Assembly: GCA_038205395.1 (NCBI GenBank)
Contig: JBBRBX010000002.1
Coordinates: 54,011 to 118,010, forward strand
Direction of reading: 5' to 3'
From: Fredericiella sp038205395
Lineage (GTDB): Bacteria; Chloroflexota; Anaerolineae; Caldilineales; Caldilineaceae
Length of the DNA stretch: 64,000 nt
This document shows, one piece after another, positions 1 through 8,521 of this stretch; position 1 is the first letter of the stretch; every line of letters begins with the position of its first letter. The position numbers and the translations under genes are program-made. The notes below the pieces were generated by a model. That model did no database searches. It worked only from the letters and a program-made list of their open reading frames with translations, and was not told the origin of the DNA.

Positions 1-54
1 GGGCAACTGCGAAGAACCCTTCAGCGGAAAGCCCAGCATTGTGATAGAAAATAT

Positions 55-1488
55 ATGGACATGGACAAACGCTTTTATTCACCCACCAGGCTGCTCCGGT
101 CCGATAGCCTCGCTTCACCTCGTCCCTTCAATCGATTCAGTTTTCCCTTCACACGGATCGCATTGTGGTTCGGCGTCGTGCTGCTGTTAACGGCTTGTGG
201 ACCAGCCCAATCCGGACCGAGTTCAGAACAATTGTCGACGGAGACGGAGCGCATTGCCCAAGAGTACAGCGCAAGCGGCAACCTCGATCAGGCCCGCACG
301 GCGCTGAATACACTGGAAGTCGCCAATCCGCATCAGTACCTGGTAATGAAGGCCGAAGAAGCAGTCAACGCTAATCAGAACCCGCAGATAACAACTGCCC
401 TGGTGAAACTAGCTGTCGATCTGCGTCTCGGCTCAGGTTCGCTCCAAACCTATGCACAGCAGAATGGACTAGTCGCCGTCGCACCTACGGAAGCGCCGGT
501 CAGTTTGAGCTTTGACCCGGCGCCACCCGCTACGCCGGCTCCGGCTGCACCAGCGGCGGGCGCCGCTGCCAATGCGGACACGTCCACCCAAGTGCTTGCT
601 GCTGTTCCCCCGATTACCGATACAAGCGCACTGGCTGTGGCGACATCTGCGCCTGCAAATAGTGCCGACAGCGGACCAACCATTGCGGCAGACGCACTGG
701 TCAACGTACGCAATGGGCCGAGCGTTGAGTACCCAGTAATCGCCAGCCTCGATCTGGGAGAAAAGGCCGCCGTCACCGGCAAGAGCGCGGGTGGAGATTG
801 GTGGCAAATCTTGCTGAATGACGGCCAGAGCGGCTGGGTGCTAGGCCAACTGGTGGCGACAAGCGGCGATCTGTCAGCCGTTGCGGTGCCGGCCGATATT
901 CCGGCAGCGCCGCCGACCGCTACACCTGCGCTTATTGTAGAAGCGCCGGTAGAAGCACCGGTCTCTGAAGCGCCGGCAGAAGCACCCGCGGCGGCAACCG
1001 AAGCTGCGCCTGCTGCCGAAGGTGAGGCTACACCGGCGCCGCCGGCGGCTTCGCCTAGCGACAAACCCTATTTTAAGCTGGTTGCGAGCCGCATGTGGCC
1101 CAAATCAGAAAATGGCGACTGTCGCGGTCAGCACCTGCTGCGCATCAATGTGATTGACGCCAATGGCGTGCGGCTGAACGGTGTACGGCTCAAGGGTCTC
1201 TACACCGGTGAAATTATCGTCACCGGCAGCCAAGGCAAAGGTGATGGTATAATTGAATATGATCTGTACGGCACGGGTGAAGGCTTCAGCGTCATTCAAA
1301 ACGACGATGGACGCGATGCCGACAGTGATCGCGCGGAGGGATTTACTACCCAATCGCGCGACATCAGCCAAGACCTGTTGGTCGCCGGCGGCTACTGCAC
1401 CAATGATGCCGATTGCCAGATATTCTATGATTCCTGGGGCTGCAACGGCCACCACAGTTGGGAAGCAACATTCCAACGCAATTACTAA
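55..1488 (+). CDS. SH3-domain lipoprotein with C-terminal extracytoplasmic domain
   Basis: Predicted secreted lipoprotein of 477 residues. After a long basic N-terminus comes a hydrophobic stretch ending in the lipobox LTAC (Cys about 48). A helical segment follows (about 55-135), then an Ala/Pro/Thr-rich linker, a bacterial SH3 domain (about 212-270; VNVRNGPS and WWQI motifs), another Pro/Ala linker and a C-terminal domain (about 345-477) with several cysteines. SH3 domains of this kind usually bind peptidoglycan or other wall polymers. The C-terminal domain resembles the end of the next gene's product (shared pattern of LV-x-R-x-W, an I-x-V-x-D-x-NG-x-RL stretch and a final F-x-R), so the two probably work at the same surface. 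An alternative ATG lies at 61. Function is otherwise unknown; the lipoprotein and SH3 calls are solid. Confidence 0.85.
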   Translation: MDMDKRFYSPTRLLRSDSLASPRPFNRFSFPFTRIALWFGVVLLLTACGPAQSGPSSEQLSTETERIAQEYSASGNLDQARTALNTLEVANPHQYLVMKAEEAVNANQNPQITTALVKLAVDLRLGSGSLQTYAQQNGLVAVAPTEAPVSLSFDPAPPATPAPAAPAAGAAANADTSTQVLAAVPPITDTSALAVATSAPANSADSGPTIAADALVNVRNGPSVEYPVIASLDLGEKAAVTGKSAGGDWWQILLNDGQSGWVLGQLVATSGDLSAVAVPADIPAAPPTATPALIVEAPVEAPVSEAPAEAPAAATEAAPAAEGEATPAPPAASPSDKPYFKLVASRMWPKSENGDCRGQHLLRINVIDANGVRLNGVRLKGLYTGEIIVTGSQGKGDGIIEYDLYGTGEGFSVIQNDDGRDADSDRAEGFTTQSRDISQDLLVAGGYCTNDADCQIFYDSWGCNGHHSWEATFQRNY

Positions 1489-1515
1489 TCACCTTTCAAT
1501 TTTCAACCGTCCCAG

Positions 1516-1548
1516 ACAAACCAAGTCGCTTGGCGGCGCCTGGTTTGT
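1516..1548. other. Hairpin between the two N-terminal genes
   Basis: An 8-bp perfect inverted repeat (ACAAACCA / TGGTTTGT) with a 17-base GC-rich loop sits in the 115-base gap between the SH3 lipoprotein and the cNMP-domain gene. It has no T-run after it, so it is not a classical intrinsic terminator. It could be a weak terminator or an mRNA-processing structure. Confidence 0.35.
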
Positions 1549-1603
1549 GTGTTGCAGCATTGACAAATTGGCGACGACGGCTGACAATTGAGGCGGAGGT
1601 CTT

Positions 1604-4222
1604 GTGAAGCAAGAGTTCATTCAGTTTGCGCCGCTGTTTGCCGGATTAACGGAAGAAGAACAGGTGCTGCTTGCCGAGAATTTCACCTCGGCGCAGGCAG
1701 CCAGCGGTTCACCTTTATTTAAGACGGGCGACCAGGCGGATGGCCTGTTTCTAATCGGCAAGGGCTTTGTTCGCCTGATGACGCCAAACGGCATCAACCT
1801 GGCCACCCTGGGTCCCGGCTCAGTGCTGGGTGAAGACAGCCTCTTCCGCAGCCTTCCCTACGATATCAACGCCCAGGCTGCAGCGGAATTGGAGTACTGG
1901 AAGCTGTCGGACAGCAGCTTGCGCCAGGCCATCGTGCAGCAGCCCGCCCTCGGTCTCAAGCTGAGCCACAACTTCGGCAGCCTGATTGCGCAAATGCAGG
2001 ACTACCTGGTGCAGCGCCTGGGCCAGACGCCCGAGTTGGGCAATCTGCCGCGCCATACGCTGCAAGCGGTTGCTGACCAGTTGGAACCGCGCCGGCTGGC
2101 GCAGGGACAGTATCTATTTCGTGCCGGTGACAGCCCTTCCGGCCTTTTCCTCATTGAGTTCGGCAATATCGACATTCAGGCCGATGGCTCGGACGAGCGC
2201 CAAGTTGTACGGGCAGGTGAACTGCTGGGTGCAATGGCGCTCATCACCAATAAGGCGCACACCAGCAACGCCGTATCAGCGGAAGAGACGATTCTCTGGG
2301 CGCTTTCTGCGGACGATTTTCAGACCACCAACAGTCGCCAACCTGGCTTGCGGCGCAGTCTCGGCCGCAATGTACGCTCACGCCTCAGCCGCAACGACCA
2401 GAGTGCAGCGGCGCAGCGGCTGCGTGCAATGCCGATCTTCGCCGAACTGCCGCCGCAGACGATGCAAGCGATTGTCCAGCGCATGGTATTGCAGCATATA
2501 CCGGCAGGTGAACGGGTCTATCGCATCGGCGAAGCCGGCGACGCCATGTATCTCACCGAAAGCGGCGAGATTGAGCTTACCGCTGAAAATGCCTCCGGCG
2601 TGGTGGAGGAAATCGGTCGCATTGGGGTTGACAGCCACTTCGGTGAAATGAGCCTGCTGACCGGCCAGATTCGGACTGAGGATGCCACAGCCACCCGCAA
2701 CAGCAATCTTTGGGTGCTGTATAAGTCTGACCTGGATGCACTGAGCATGCAGTATCCAGCCATCGGCAAGGCATTGAGCCAAGGTGTTGCGACCCGCTTG
2801 GCCAGCGGTTCGAGCGCAGACGACGCCAAACTGCAGCAGTTCGGCCTTTTCAGCGGCATGAATCCTTCCGACCTCCGCCAGATTGCCGGCCATTTGCGCC
2901 CCATGCGTTACCGCGCAGGTGAGCAGATTTTCCGCGCCGGCGCCCCTGCCGAAGGGCTGTTTCTCATGGAGAAAGGCACGGTTGGGGTTCAGGCGCTGGG
3001 TGGCGCGGCGTGGCAGGCAGGGCCAGGCGAGTCCTTCGGCGAACGCGCCTTGCTCACCAACCAGCCGCACAACACCAGCGCCGTGGCAGAGACCGAAGTC
3101 GACCTATGGACAATGACCAAGGCCGACTTCGACATGCTGATGAACCGCTTTCCTGCGCTGGCGATCAGTATGAGCCGCATTTTGAGCCAGCGGCTGTCGC
3201 AGGTGAGTACATCTCCCAACATGCAGGCAGGTGCACCCCAGTCCTACGCAGGCGGCGCCATGCCCGCCACGCTGCCGGCTGGTGCACCCGGACAAGCTGC
3301 CCGCCGCCGCCAACAGGCAGCAGGCGAGGCGGAAGCGCGCAGCCAGCGGCAGGGCTTTGGGGGCTGGTACAGCAATCTCAGCGGCTTTGGCAAGCTGAGT
3401 TTTGCGCTGCTGATCTTGGTGCTGATCCTCTTTCTGTGCGTCACAATACCGTTTACCGTATACACTCTGCTCAATGGTCCGGCAGCGGCGCTGCGGGCAG
3501 CCTCGGCCACGATGCAGCGGGCAGCAAGCATCGTCACCGCCTCCAGCAGCTATGAAGTAGCGGCAGCCGACCGCGATGTTGTCGAACGTATGCGGGCGCT
3601 GGACTCCCAGGTGCCGGCAACACCAACATATACACCATATCCCACTACCACACCGCTGCCCACCAATACGCCACTGCCCACCAATACGCCACTGCCGACG
3701 CCGACGGAGGCGCCCGTAGAGGTGTTTGCCGCCAGTGCCTTTGATGTGGCGGAAGCACCGCCGCAAGATACGCCGCCACCCGAAGCACCGCCGCCGACGC
3801 CGCTGCCGTCGCGCAATCTTGACCCGCGCCTGGCACAGTTAGGTCTTACCATTGATGATGCCCAGGCAGGCTCTGGGCAACAATATTGGCGGCTGGTGGA
3901 GGGACGCTGGGAAGACGAGCAGCAGGCCGGCGGCAAGCATCATATCTATGTAGATGTTTTGGACGAGAATGGCAACCGCCTGGTTGGCCAACCGGTGACG
4001 GTCTTTTGGGGCGACGGCAGCTATACGGCCCCGCTGGAAGACAAACCGGCCCCTGATCTAGGTTTTAATTACCAGATGTATGCTTCTGGCTATGCCTATA
4101 ATGTTCAGGTAGAGGGGTTGCCCAGCGACATCGCACGCGGGGCCGGTATGGGCGACCTGGCGAACCGCTTCAAAGGCATACACACTGCCTATTACTTTGT
4201 CTATCAGCGAGCAACGAAATAG
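1604..4222 (+). CDS. Transmembrane protein with four tandem cyclic-nucleotide-binding-like domains
   Basis: An 872-residue protein with four Crp/cNMP-binding-type beta-roll domains in tandem (starting near residues 10, 144, 272 and 409). They are followed by a linker, one membrane helix (about 596-622), a Thr/Pro linker with an 18-base repeat coding TNTPLP, and a C-terminal domain (about 745-872) like that of the upstream lipoprotein. The phosphate-binding cassette is best kept in domains 3 (FGEMSLL) and 4 (FGERALL). The arginine that contacts cyclic-nucleotide phosphate is visible only in domain 3, so not all domains need bind ligand. The layout predicts cytoplasmic sensors joined to an outside domain through one helix. 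Start is GTG at 1604 with a good Shine-Dalgarno (GGCGGAGG). A receiver-nucleotide cyclase is encoded at 44.6-45.8 kb. Domain calls are firm; the signalling role is inferred. Confidence 0.85.
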   Translation: MKQEFIQFAPLFAGLTEEEQVLLAENFTSAQAASGSPLFKTGDQADGLFLIGKGFVRLMTPNGINLATLGPGSVLGEDSLFRSLPYDINAQAAAELEYWKLSDSSLRQAIVQQPALGLKLSHNFGSLIAQMQDYLVQRLGQTPELGNLPRHTLQAVADQLEPRRLAQGQYLFRAGDSPSGLFLIEFGNIDIQADGSDERQVVRAGELLGAMALITNKAHTSNAVSAEETILWALSADDFQTTNSRQPGLRRSLGRNVRSRLSRNDQSAAAQRLRAMPIFAELPPQTMQAIVQRMVLQHIPAGERVYRIGEAGDAMYLTESGEIELTAENASGVVEEIGRIGVDSHFGEMSLLTGQIRTEDATATRNSNLWVLYKSDLDALSMQYPAIGKALSQGVATRLASGSSADDAKLQQFGLFSGMNPSDLRQIAGHLRPMRYRAGEQIFRAGAPAEGLFLMEKGTVGVQALGGAAWQAGPGESFGERALLTNQPHNTSAVAETEVDLWTMTKADFDMLMNRFPALAISMSRILSQRLSQVSTSPNMQAGAPQSYAGGAMPATLPAGAPGQAARRRQQAAGEAEARSQRQGFGGWYSNLSGFGKLSFALLILVLILFLCVTIPFTVYTLLNGPAAALRAASATMQRAASIVTASSSYEVAAADRDVVERMRALDSQVPATPTYTPYPTTTPLPTNTPLPTNTPLPTPTEAPVEVFAASAFDVAEAPPQDTPPPEAPPPTPLPSRNLDPRLAQLGLTIDDAQAGSGQQYWRLVEGRWEDEQQAGGKHHIYVDVLDENGNRLVGQPVTVFWGDGSYTAPLEDKPAPDLGFNYQMYASGYAYNVQVEGLPSDIARGAGMGDLANRFKGIHTAYYFVYQRATK

Positions 4223-4226
4223 CAGA

Positions 4227-4901
4227 TCAGACAATCGTCAGATCACGCCGGCCAAATATAACTTGGCGGCTGGAGCCGATCCAGGGATGTTCTTGGCCGG
4301 AAGAATTGGGCGAAGCTTTTAGAATTTTGCTCCACCAGCGTATAGCCCCCGTATTGGAAGCGATCACAGCCTGGCTGTACGAGCGGCCACCCAGCCAGTT
4401 GCGCAGAAAAATGGTGAGACTCGGCTCTGGAAACCAATTGACCCCAGGCGAACCATTGACTGCTGCAGCGCCTAGCGCCAGCCACGTTGACGCCAACGAA
4501 ACCCCATAGCAGTTCAACCCATACACTATACGCAAGTCCAGCGCAGCAGAGTCGCTGCGATAGGCATCCAGCAGAGCAGCAAAGGTTTCCGCGCCGACGC
4601 GCTGCCGGCCCTTGTAACCTACCAGTTGGCCGCTGTGGCCGTGCACAAGCAGCAGAACATCTACTGTGTGGGTGCGGCTGGCAGAGAGCAGAGCAGCCGC
4701 AAGCTGCGGCCCTGTTGCCTGCTCATCCTCTAGAACAATGACACGGTCATAACGCCGATAGGCGCCATACAAATGCAGCAGCGCCTTGGCATACTCTTCG
4801 GTGAAGAAATCAATGGTGTTCATGGCCCACTGCGGCAGCGTCACTCCCGCAATGTGGCCCACGTTTTCCAGAAAAACAACCAGCGCTAACGGCTTAGCCA
4901 T
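4227..4901 (-). CDS. Conserved hypothetical protein with caspase-like (clan CD) motifs
   Basis: A 224-residue cytoplasmic protein with no signal peptide. It has an alternating beta/alpha pattern with VIVLEDEQAT followed by a helix, then a hydrophobic strand ending in a His-Gly pair (LLLVHGHSG, about 105-113), and a second strand ending in a Cys (VYGLNCYG, about 143-150). Strand-HG and strand-C in this order and spacing is the catalytic layout of clan CD peptidases (caspases, metacaspases, Peptidase_C14 and C25). The family match is inferred from motif and fold pattern only. It is short for a full protease and lacks obvious partner domains. It converges with the cNMP-domain gene (4 bases between stops). 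No clear ribosome binding site precedes the ATG at 4901. Confidence 0.55.
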   Translation of the reverse strand: MAKPLALVVFLENVGHIAGVTLPQWAMNTIDFFTEEYAKALLHLYGAYRRYDRVIVLEDEQATGPQLAAALLSASRTHTVDVLLLVHGHSGQLVGYKGRQRVGAETFAALLDAYRSDSAALDLRIVYGLNCYGVSLASTWLALGAAAVNGSPGVNWFPEPSLTIFLRNWLGGRSYSQAVIASNTGAIRWWSKILKASPNSSGQEHPWIGSSRQVIFGRRDLTIV

Positions 4902-4939
4902 GGCAGCGGCGATTCACTTTGGATATGTCGCGCACACTG

Positions 4940-5233
4940 TTAATTGTCTTCTACACCGCGCAAGACACGTACGCGGAAATTCTCTGCCATCCCATCCATC
5001 CCCTGCGCCAGGCGCTCCCAGGTAGAAGAAGAAAAAATTGTGCGTGCCTTGTCCAGGCTCTCGATTTCGCCGCCGCCAGTAATTTCGGGTGAACTACCCC
5101 ATACTGTGTACCACACATCCGCAAACTGAAAGCCCATACGCGCCAGGCCGGGAGCCAGCTTGTTAACCAGATAGTCTTGGCACTCCTGCTCCTTGCCCTT
5201 TTGCATATCATAGCTGATTAAAACTTTGTACAT
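4940..5233 (-). CDS. Small conserved protein, possible ferredoxin-like alpha/beta fold
   Basis: A 97-residue soluble protein that begins MYKVLISYDM and has a beta-alpha-beta-beta-alpha-beta look: a first strand, an amphipathic helix (KGKEQECQDYLVNKLAPGL), a strand with VWYTVWG, a Ser/Thr-rich helix and a final strand (FRVRVLRG). This resembles the dimeric alpha/beta-barrel group (antibiotic monooxygenase or NIPSNAP-like), but no catalytic residues can be named. The start is supported by a strong Shine-Dalgarno (AGGGAGA) about 7 bases upstream. It lies 38 bases upstream of the caspase-like gene on the same strand, so the two may be co-transcribed. Confidence 0.7.
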   Translation of the reverse strand: MYKVLISYDMQKGKEQECQDYLVNKLAPGLARMGFQFADVWYTVWGSSPEITGGGEIESLDKARTIFSSSTWERLAQGMDGMAENFRVRVLRGVEDN

Positions 5234-5355
5234 AACAGTCTCCCTGTCGGTTCAACCTGCGCCCGTTCCATTATGCGCAGAGAGTTGCACTTAAGAGTGT
5301 ACCATACACAATCCAGGGCGCTGCAAGCTTGTTTCCGAAATACAAGGAGACGCGC

Positions 5356-7512
5356 TTAAAAGCCAAAAATTCCCCTCATGCGGTCGATTATGCTGATGCG
5401 GCGCGTGTGCACAACGCGCTCTGGCCCTGGGGTATGTTGGACAACAATGACGGCGGCGCTCGAGATGGAAGCTTCGCCAAAGTAGATGGTGAAACGTTCA
5501 TTGCGCAACTGCCGCCACTCATAGTGCGGGAGCAGCTTATGCACTGCCGGCAGCGCCGACCATTTATGCTTTTGCAGATCGCTCAGCGCCACCTCTACAC
5601 CTGATTTGGCCACAGTCGAGCAGGTGTCACAACGCCCGCCTATGCGCACACACTCACTGCAATATTCCTGATTGCACTGGTGACACACTTGTGTGTGCTG
5701 AGCACAGTGCAGGCGACCACAAATCGCACAAGGCGGGCTGCACGCACCGCACACTGGCGCACCGTCCATTGCGCACACGCCTGCGTGCTCTGCACACAGC
5801 CAATGGTTGCACTCGTCCAGATGCTGGCCATGTTCGGCGCACAGCGGCTTGGCGCAAACACTGCAGCGCGGCCGGCAGGCCGGGCAGCCCAAGGATCCGC
5901 ACTCGGCGCACGCCACCTCCGCTGGTGTAATACGACCACAGGTTGGGCACTCATGCTGGCAGGATTGGCAGTAAGGCTTGCGGTCGATAGGGCTGACGGT
6001 GTAAAAACCGGCGCCGACGCTGCGCCCGCAGCCGGCGCATGTCACCAGGCAATTCCGGCAAAACCGCTGGCCGCTGATGGCGCAGTTTCCCAACTGCACG
6101 GAATACTGTTGGCAGTTTGGACAGCGCACGGCGCAGGCTGGGCAGATCAGCCTCACCTCAGCGGGTGTGCTGGATACACTATCTGCATACAGATGGCTGC
6201 GACACTGGCGCACACCGCAAGCCGAGCACTCCGTCTGGCAGGTATGACAGACTTCATCACCACAGGTAGGGCAGCGGCTGATGTGTGCGGCGCAAGCGCG
6301 GCCCCCACATGCCCAGCAGGTATGCCCGCAGTTGGCGCAGTTGCGGCCACCACAGACGGGACACGCCTCTACGCCGCATTTGCTGCAGACAATCTCCTGG
6401 CAGGTGGAGCACTGCTCAATACAGTTGTCGCAGATCAGGTGGCCGCTTTGATCGACTGTCGCTGCGGCCAGCGCTGCACCACAGGCATGGCACACCGGGA
6501 GACGGATCACGCCGCTGTAGCGATCCTGTACGATGCGCACGGGCGCTTCTACTTTGCCGTCGGTCAGCACCATCTCCAGCACAGCCGCAGGTCGCTCCAA
6601 AGCGACATAGCCAATCAACTCCACCTGGACATGCAGACGATGATTTTCCACTTCCTCAGCAATTTTGCGGTTGAGATCGCTTTCCAGCACACGGCGCTTT
6701 TCACCTTGCGGATCGTGGCTATCATAGACTTCTTCTATCTGCTGCTGGTAATAGCTGATCAGCCGGTTGAGCGCCTTGTGCAAGCGCGGCATGATCTCAG
6801 CTTCATGGCTGACACAACGCAGATCGGCATGGTAGATGGCGTACCGCCGCGCTGCATCCGCCAGCCGGGTCAACTGGCTAAGCGGGGGAAGCTTCGGCGG
6901 CAGCAGATGTCCCTCTTCGCTGCGCTCCAAAACCGGCGTCTCGCCGTCAGCCAGCAGTTGCGCCAGATCGACAGGTGCGGGCTGCCGGCTATCAGCGGCG
7001 CCTGTCTCTCCCAGGAGGGGCACACGCACCCCATCGCCATCAATCACGACCGAATACAGTTCCTGGCGCTTATCATCCGCCCGGTAGGTAATGCACCAAT
7101 CAAAAATAAACAGCCACTGTGGCTGCTCCTGCATACGTAAATCGCGGATGCTGGCGTTGAGAGGGCGCAAGGCGGTGACGAGATCTTCTCCGCCCTGGAT
7201 ACGCTGCGGCAGATGCAGCAAGGTGAAGGCGCTGCGCTGCTCCAGCAGCGCCAACATGCGATCAAACACGCGACTGCCGTGCGCCAGCAGTTCTTGGCCC
7301 GGCTGGGGTTCAACGCCATGAAAATAAAGCGATAAATGGGAGTGCCCGAAGTGGTCCGCAAGCTCAGCGGGCAGGTCGACATCCAGCGTTGGCGCAGCAG
7401 AAAGACCACCAGCAATCGGTTGCGCACCCAAAAGTGTAAAGAAATCAGATGCGAAATTGAACAGCGTCTGGTCCGGCGGCGGTGACACCGGCGCAGTTTT
7501 ACGGCGAGCCAT
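5356..7512 (-). CDS. Very cysteine-rich multi-zinc-ribbon protein
   Basis: A 718-residue cytoplasmic protein in two halves. The first (about 1-340) is an alpha/beta region with few cysteines, including a charged helical segment (ISYYQQQIEEVYDS). The second (about 340-635) carries more than 50 cysteines, mostly as CxxC pairs spaced by 3-4 residues (for example CPVCGGRNCANC and CAICGRLHC), plus several Cys-x-x-His pairs. It reads as a long chain of zinc-ribbon or RING-like knuckles. The last 80 residues are again Cys-poor. I do not recognise the family. Possible roles are a metal-dependent scaffold, or protein or nucleic-acid binding. It is transcribed divergently from xerD. The ATG at 7512 lies 6 bases from an extended -10 box, and there is no ribosome binding site. 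Confidence 0.8.
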   Translation of the reverse strand: MARRKTAPVSPPPDQTLFNFASDFFTLLGAQPIAGGLSAAPTLDVDLPAELADHFGHSHLSLYFHGVEPQPGQELLAHGSRVFDRMLALLEQRSAFTLLHLPQRIQGGEDLVTALRPLNASIRDLRMQEQPQWLFIFDWCITYRADDKRQELYSVVIDGDGVRVPLLGETGAADSRQPAPVDLAQLLADGETPVLERSEEGHLLPPKLPPLSQLTRLADAARRYAIYHADLRCVSHEAEIMPRLHKALNRLISYYQQQIEEVYDSHDPQGEKRRVLESDLNRKIAEEVENHRLHVQVELIGYVALERPAAVLEMVLTDGKVEAPVRIVQDRYSGVIRLPVCHACGAALAAATVDQSGHLICDNCIEQCSTCQEIVCSKCGVEACPVCGGRNCANCGHTCWACGGRACAAHISRCPTCGDEVCHTCQTECSACGVRQCRSHLYADSVSSTPAEVRLICPACAVRCPNCQQYSVQLGNCAISGQRFCRNCLVTCAGCGRSVGAGFYTVSPIDRKPYCQSCQHECPTCGRITPAEVACAECGSLGCPACRPRCSVCAKPLCAEHGQHLDECNHWLCAEHAGVCAMDGAPVCGACSPPCAICGRLHCAQHTQVCHQCNQEYCSECVRIGGRCDTCSTVAKSGVEVALSDLQKHKWSALPAVHKLLPHYEWRQLRNERFTIYFGEASISSAAVIVVQHTPGPERVVHTRRISIIDRMRGIFGF

Positions 7513-7518
7513 AGGTGA

Positions 7519-7527
7519 ATTATACCA
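7519..7527 (-). promoter_or_regulatory. Extended -10 promoter for the cysteine-rich gene
   Basis: On the minus strand TGG-TATAAT is a perfect -10 hexamer with a TGn extension. Only 6 bases separate it from the ATG at 7512, so transcription would start at or next to the start codon. No convincing -35 is visible, as expected when a TGn extension is present. Confidence 0.6.
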
Positions 7528-7600
7528 CAGCGCAGGTTTCCGATTTTATGCAAAGTCCTGCTATACTGCATTTATTCATTACCCCACAGGAGAATCCGCA

Positions 7601-8515
7601 ATGCAGGAGCAAATCGATGGCTTCCTTGCGCACTTGGCGGCCAAGGCAGAGGCATCAGACAATACGGTTGCGGCTTATCGCAACGATCTCAAGCAGCTTG
7701 CCGATTTTCTCGCAAGTTATCGCTCGCCTTTTGGCGACACGCTGTCGGATTGGCGGCAGGTGGATGGGGCCGTTCTCCAGGCTTACATGTTGGAGATGAA
7801 AGAGCGCGATTATGCGCCTACTACCGTGGCGCGCAAAGTGGCGGCCACCAAGAGCTTCTTTGAATATCTACAGCGTGTGGCTGTAATTGCATCCGACCCA
7901 ACAGAGGGATTGACTTCACCCAAAGTTAAAAAACAGATCCCCCATACGATTGCACCCGAACAAGTGGATCGACTGCTGGCCGCGCCTGCTGCCCAAAAAA
8001 CGCCCCATGCCTTACGCGACGTAGCATTGATGGAGACGCTGTACGCCACAGGCGTGCGTGTGAGCGAACTAATCAACCTCGACCTGGGCGACATCGATCT
8101 ATTCAATCGTCTCGTAGCATGCAACAGCGGCCGGCGCAGCCGCGTAGTGCCCATCTTCCCACGCGCCGTGACGGCCCTGCAAGCTTATTTGGACGAAGGT
8201 CGCCCCCATTTGGTCGTCGACAGCAAAGAGCAGGCGCTGTTTCTCAACCACCGTGGCCAGCGGCTGACACGCCAGGGTCTCTGGCTGATCATCAAGCGCT
8301 ATGTCAACGAGATGGGGATCGACGAGTTGGTGACGCCGCACACCCTGCGCCACAGCTTCGCCGCCCACTTACTCAATGCCGGCGCCAATTTACGTGAGGT
8401 GCAGGAACGACTCGGCCATGCGAATGTCAGCACCACGCAAATGTACCGGCAGAGCAGCGACGATTCCGGCAGCGAAGTCATAGCCGATGGGCGCGAAATC
8501 AAACCCAAGAAATAA
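7601..8515 (+). CDS. xerD: Tyrosine recombinase XerC/XerD family
   Basis: A 304-residue site-specific tyrosine recombinase of the size of XerC/XerD. It resolves chromosome dimers at dif by strand exchange. The N-terminal SAM-like core-binding domain (about 1-90) has the usual NTVAAYRNDLKQL segment. The catalytic domain carries Arg in TGVRVSELINL, the HxLR box in TPHTLRHSFA, His in LGHANVSTTQ and the nucleophile Tyr in QMYR. The ATG at 7601 is chosen because it has a good Shine-Dalgarno (CAGGAGA) and gives the family length; the longer frame upstream runs through the promoter region. A -10-like TATACT lies at 7562. It is followed 6 bases later by an SDR gene. XerC and XerD cannot be told apart with certainty here. 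Confidence 0.9.
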   Translation: MQEQIDGFLAHLAAKAEASDNTVAAYRNDLKQLADFLASYRSPFGDTLSDWRQVDGAVLQAYMLEMKERDYAPTTVARKVAATKSFFEYLQRVAVIASDPTEGLTSPKVKKQIPHTIAPEQVDRLLAAPAAQKTPHALRDVALMETLYATGVRVSELINLDLGDIDLFNRLVACNSGRRSRVVPIFPRAVTALQAYLDEGRPHLVVDSKEQALFLNHRGQRLTRQGLWLIIKRYVNEMGIDELVTPHTLRHSFAAHLLNAGANLREVQERLGHANVSTTQMYRQSSDDSGSEVIADGREIKPKK

Positions 8516-8521
8516 TTCCCT

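Noticed and set aside
5680..7140. 486-codon open frame on the plus strand
   Set aside because: It is antisense to the cysteine-rich protein. The many CxxC codons of that gene create long stop-free frames on the other strand. It has no ribosome binding site and its composition is unlike real proteins.
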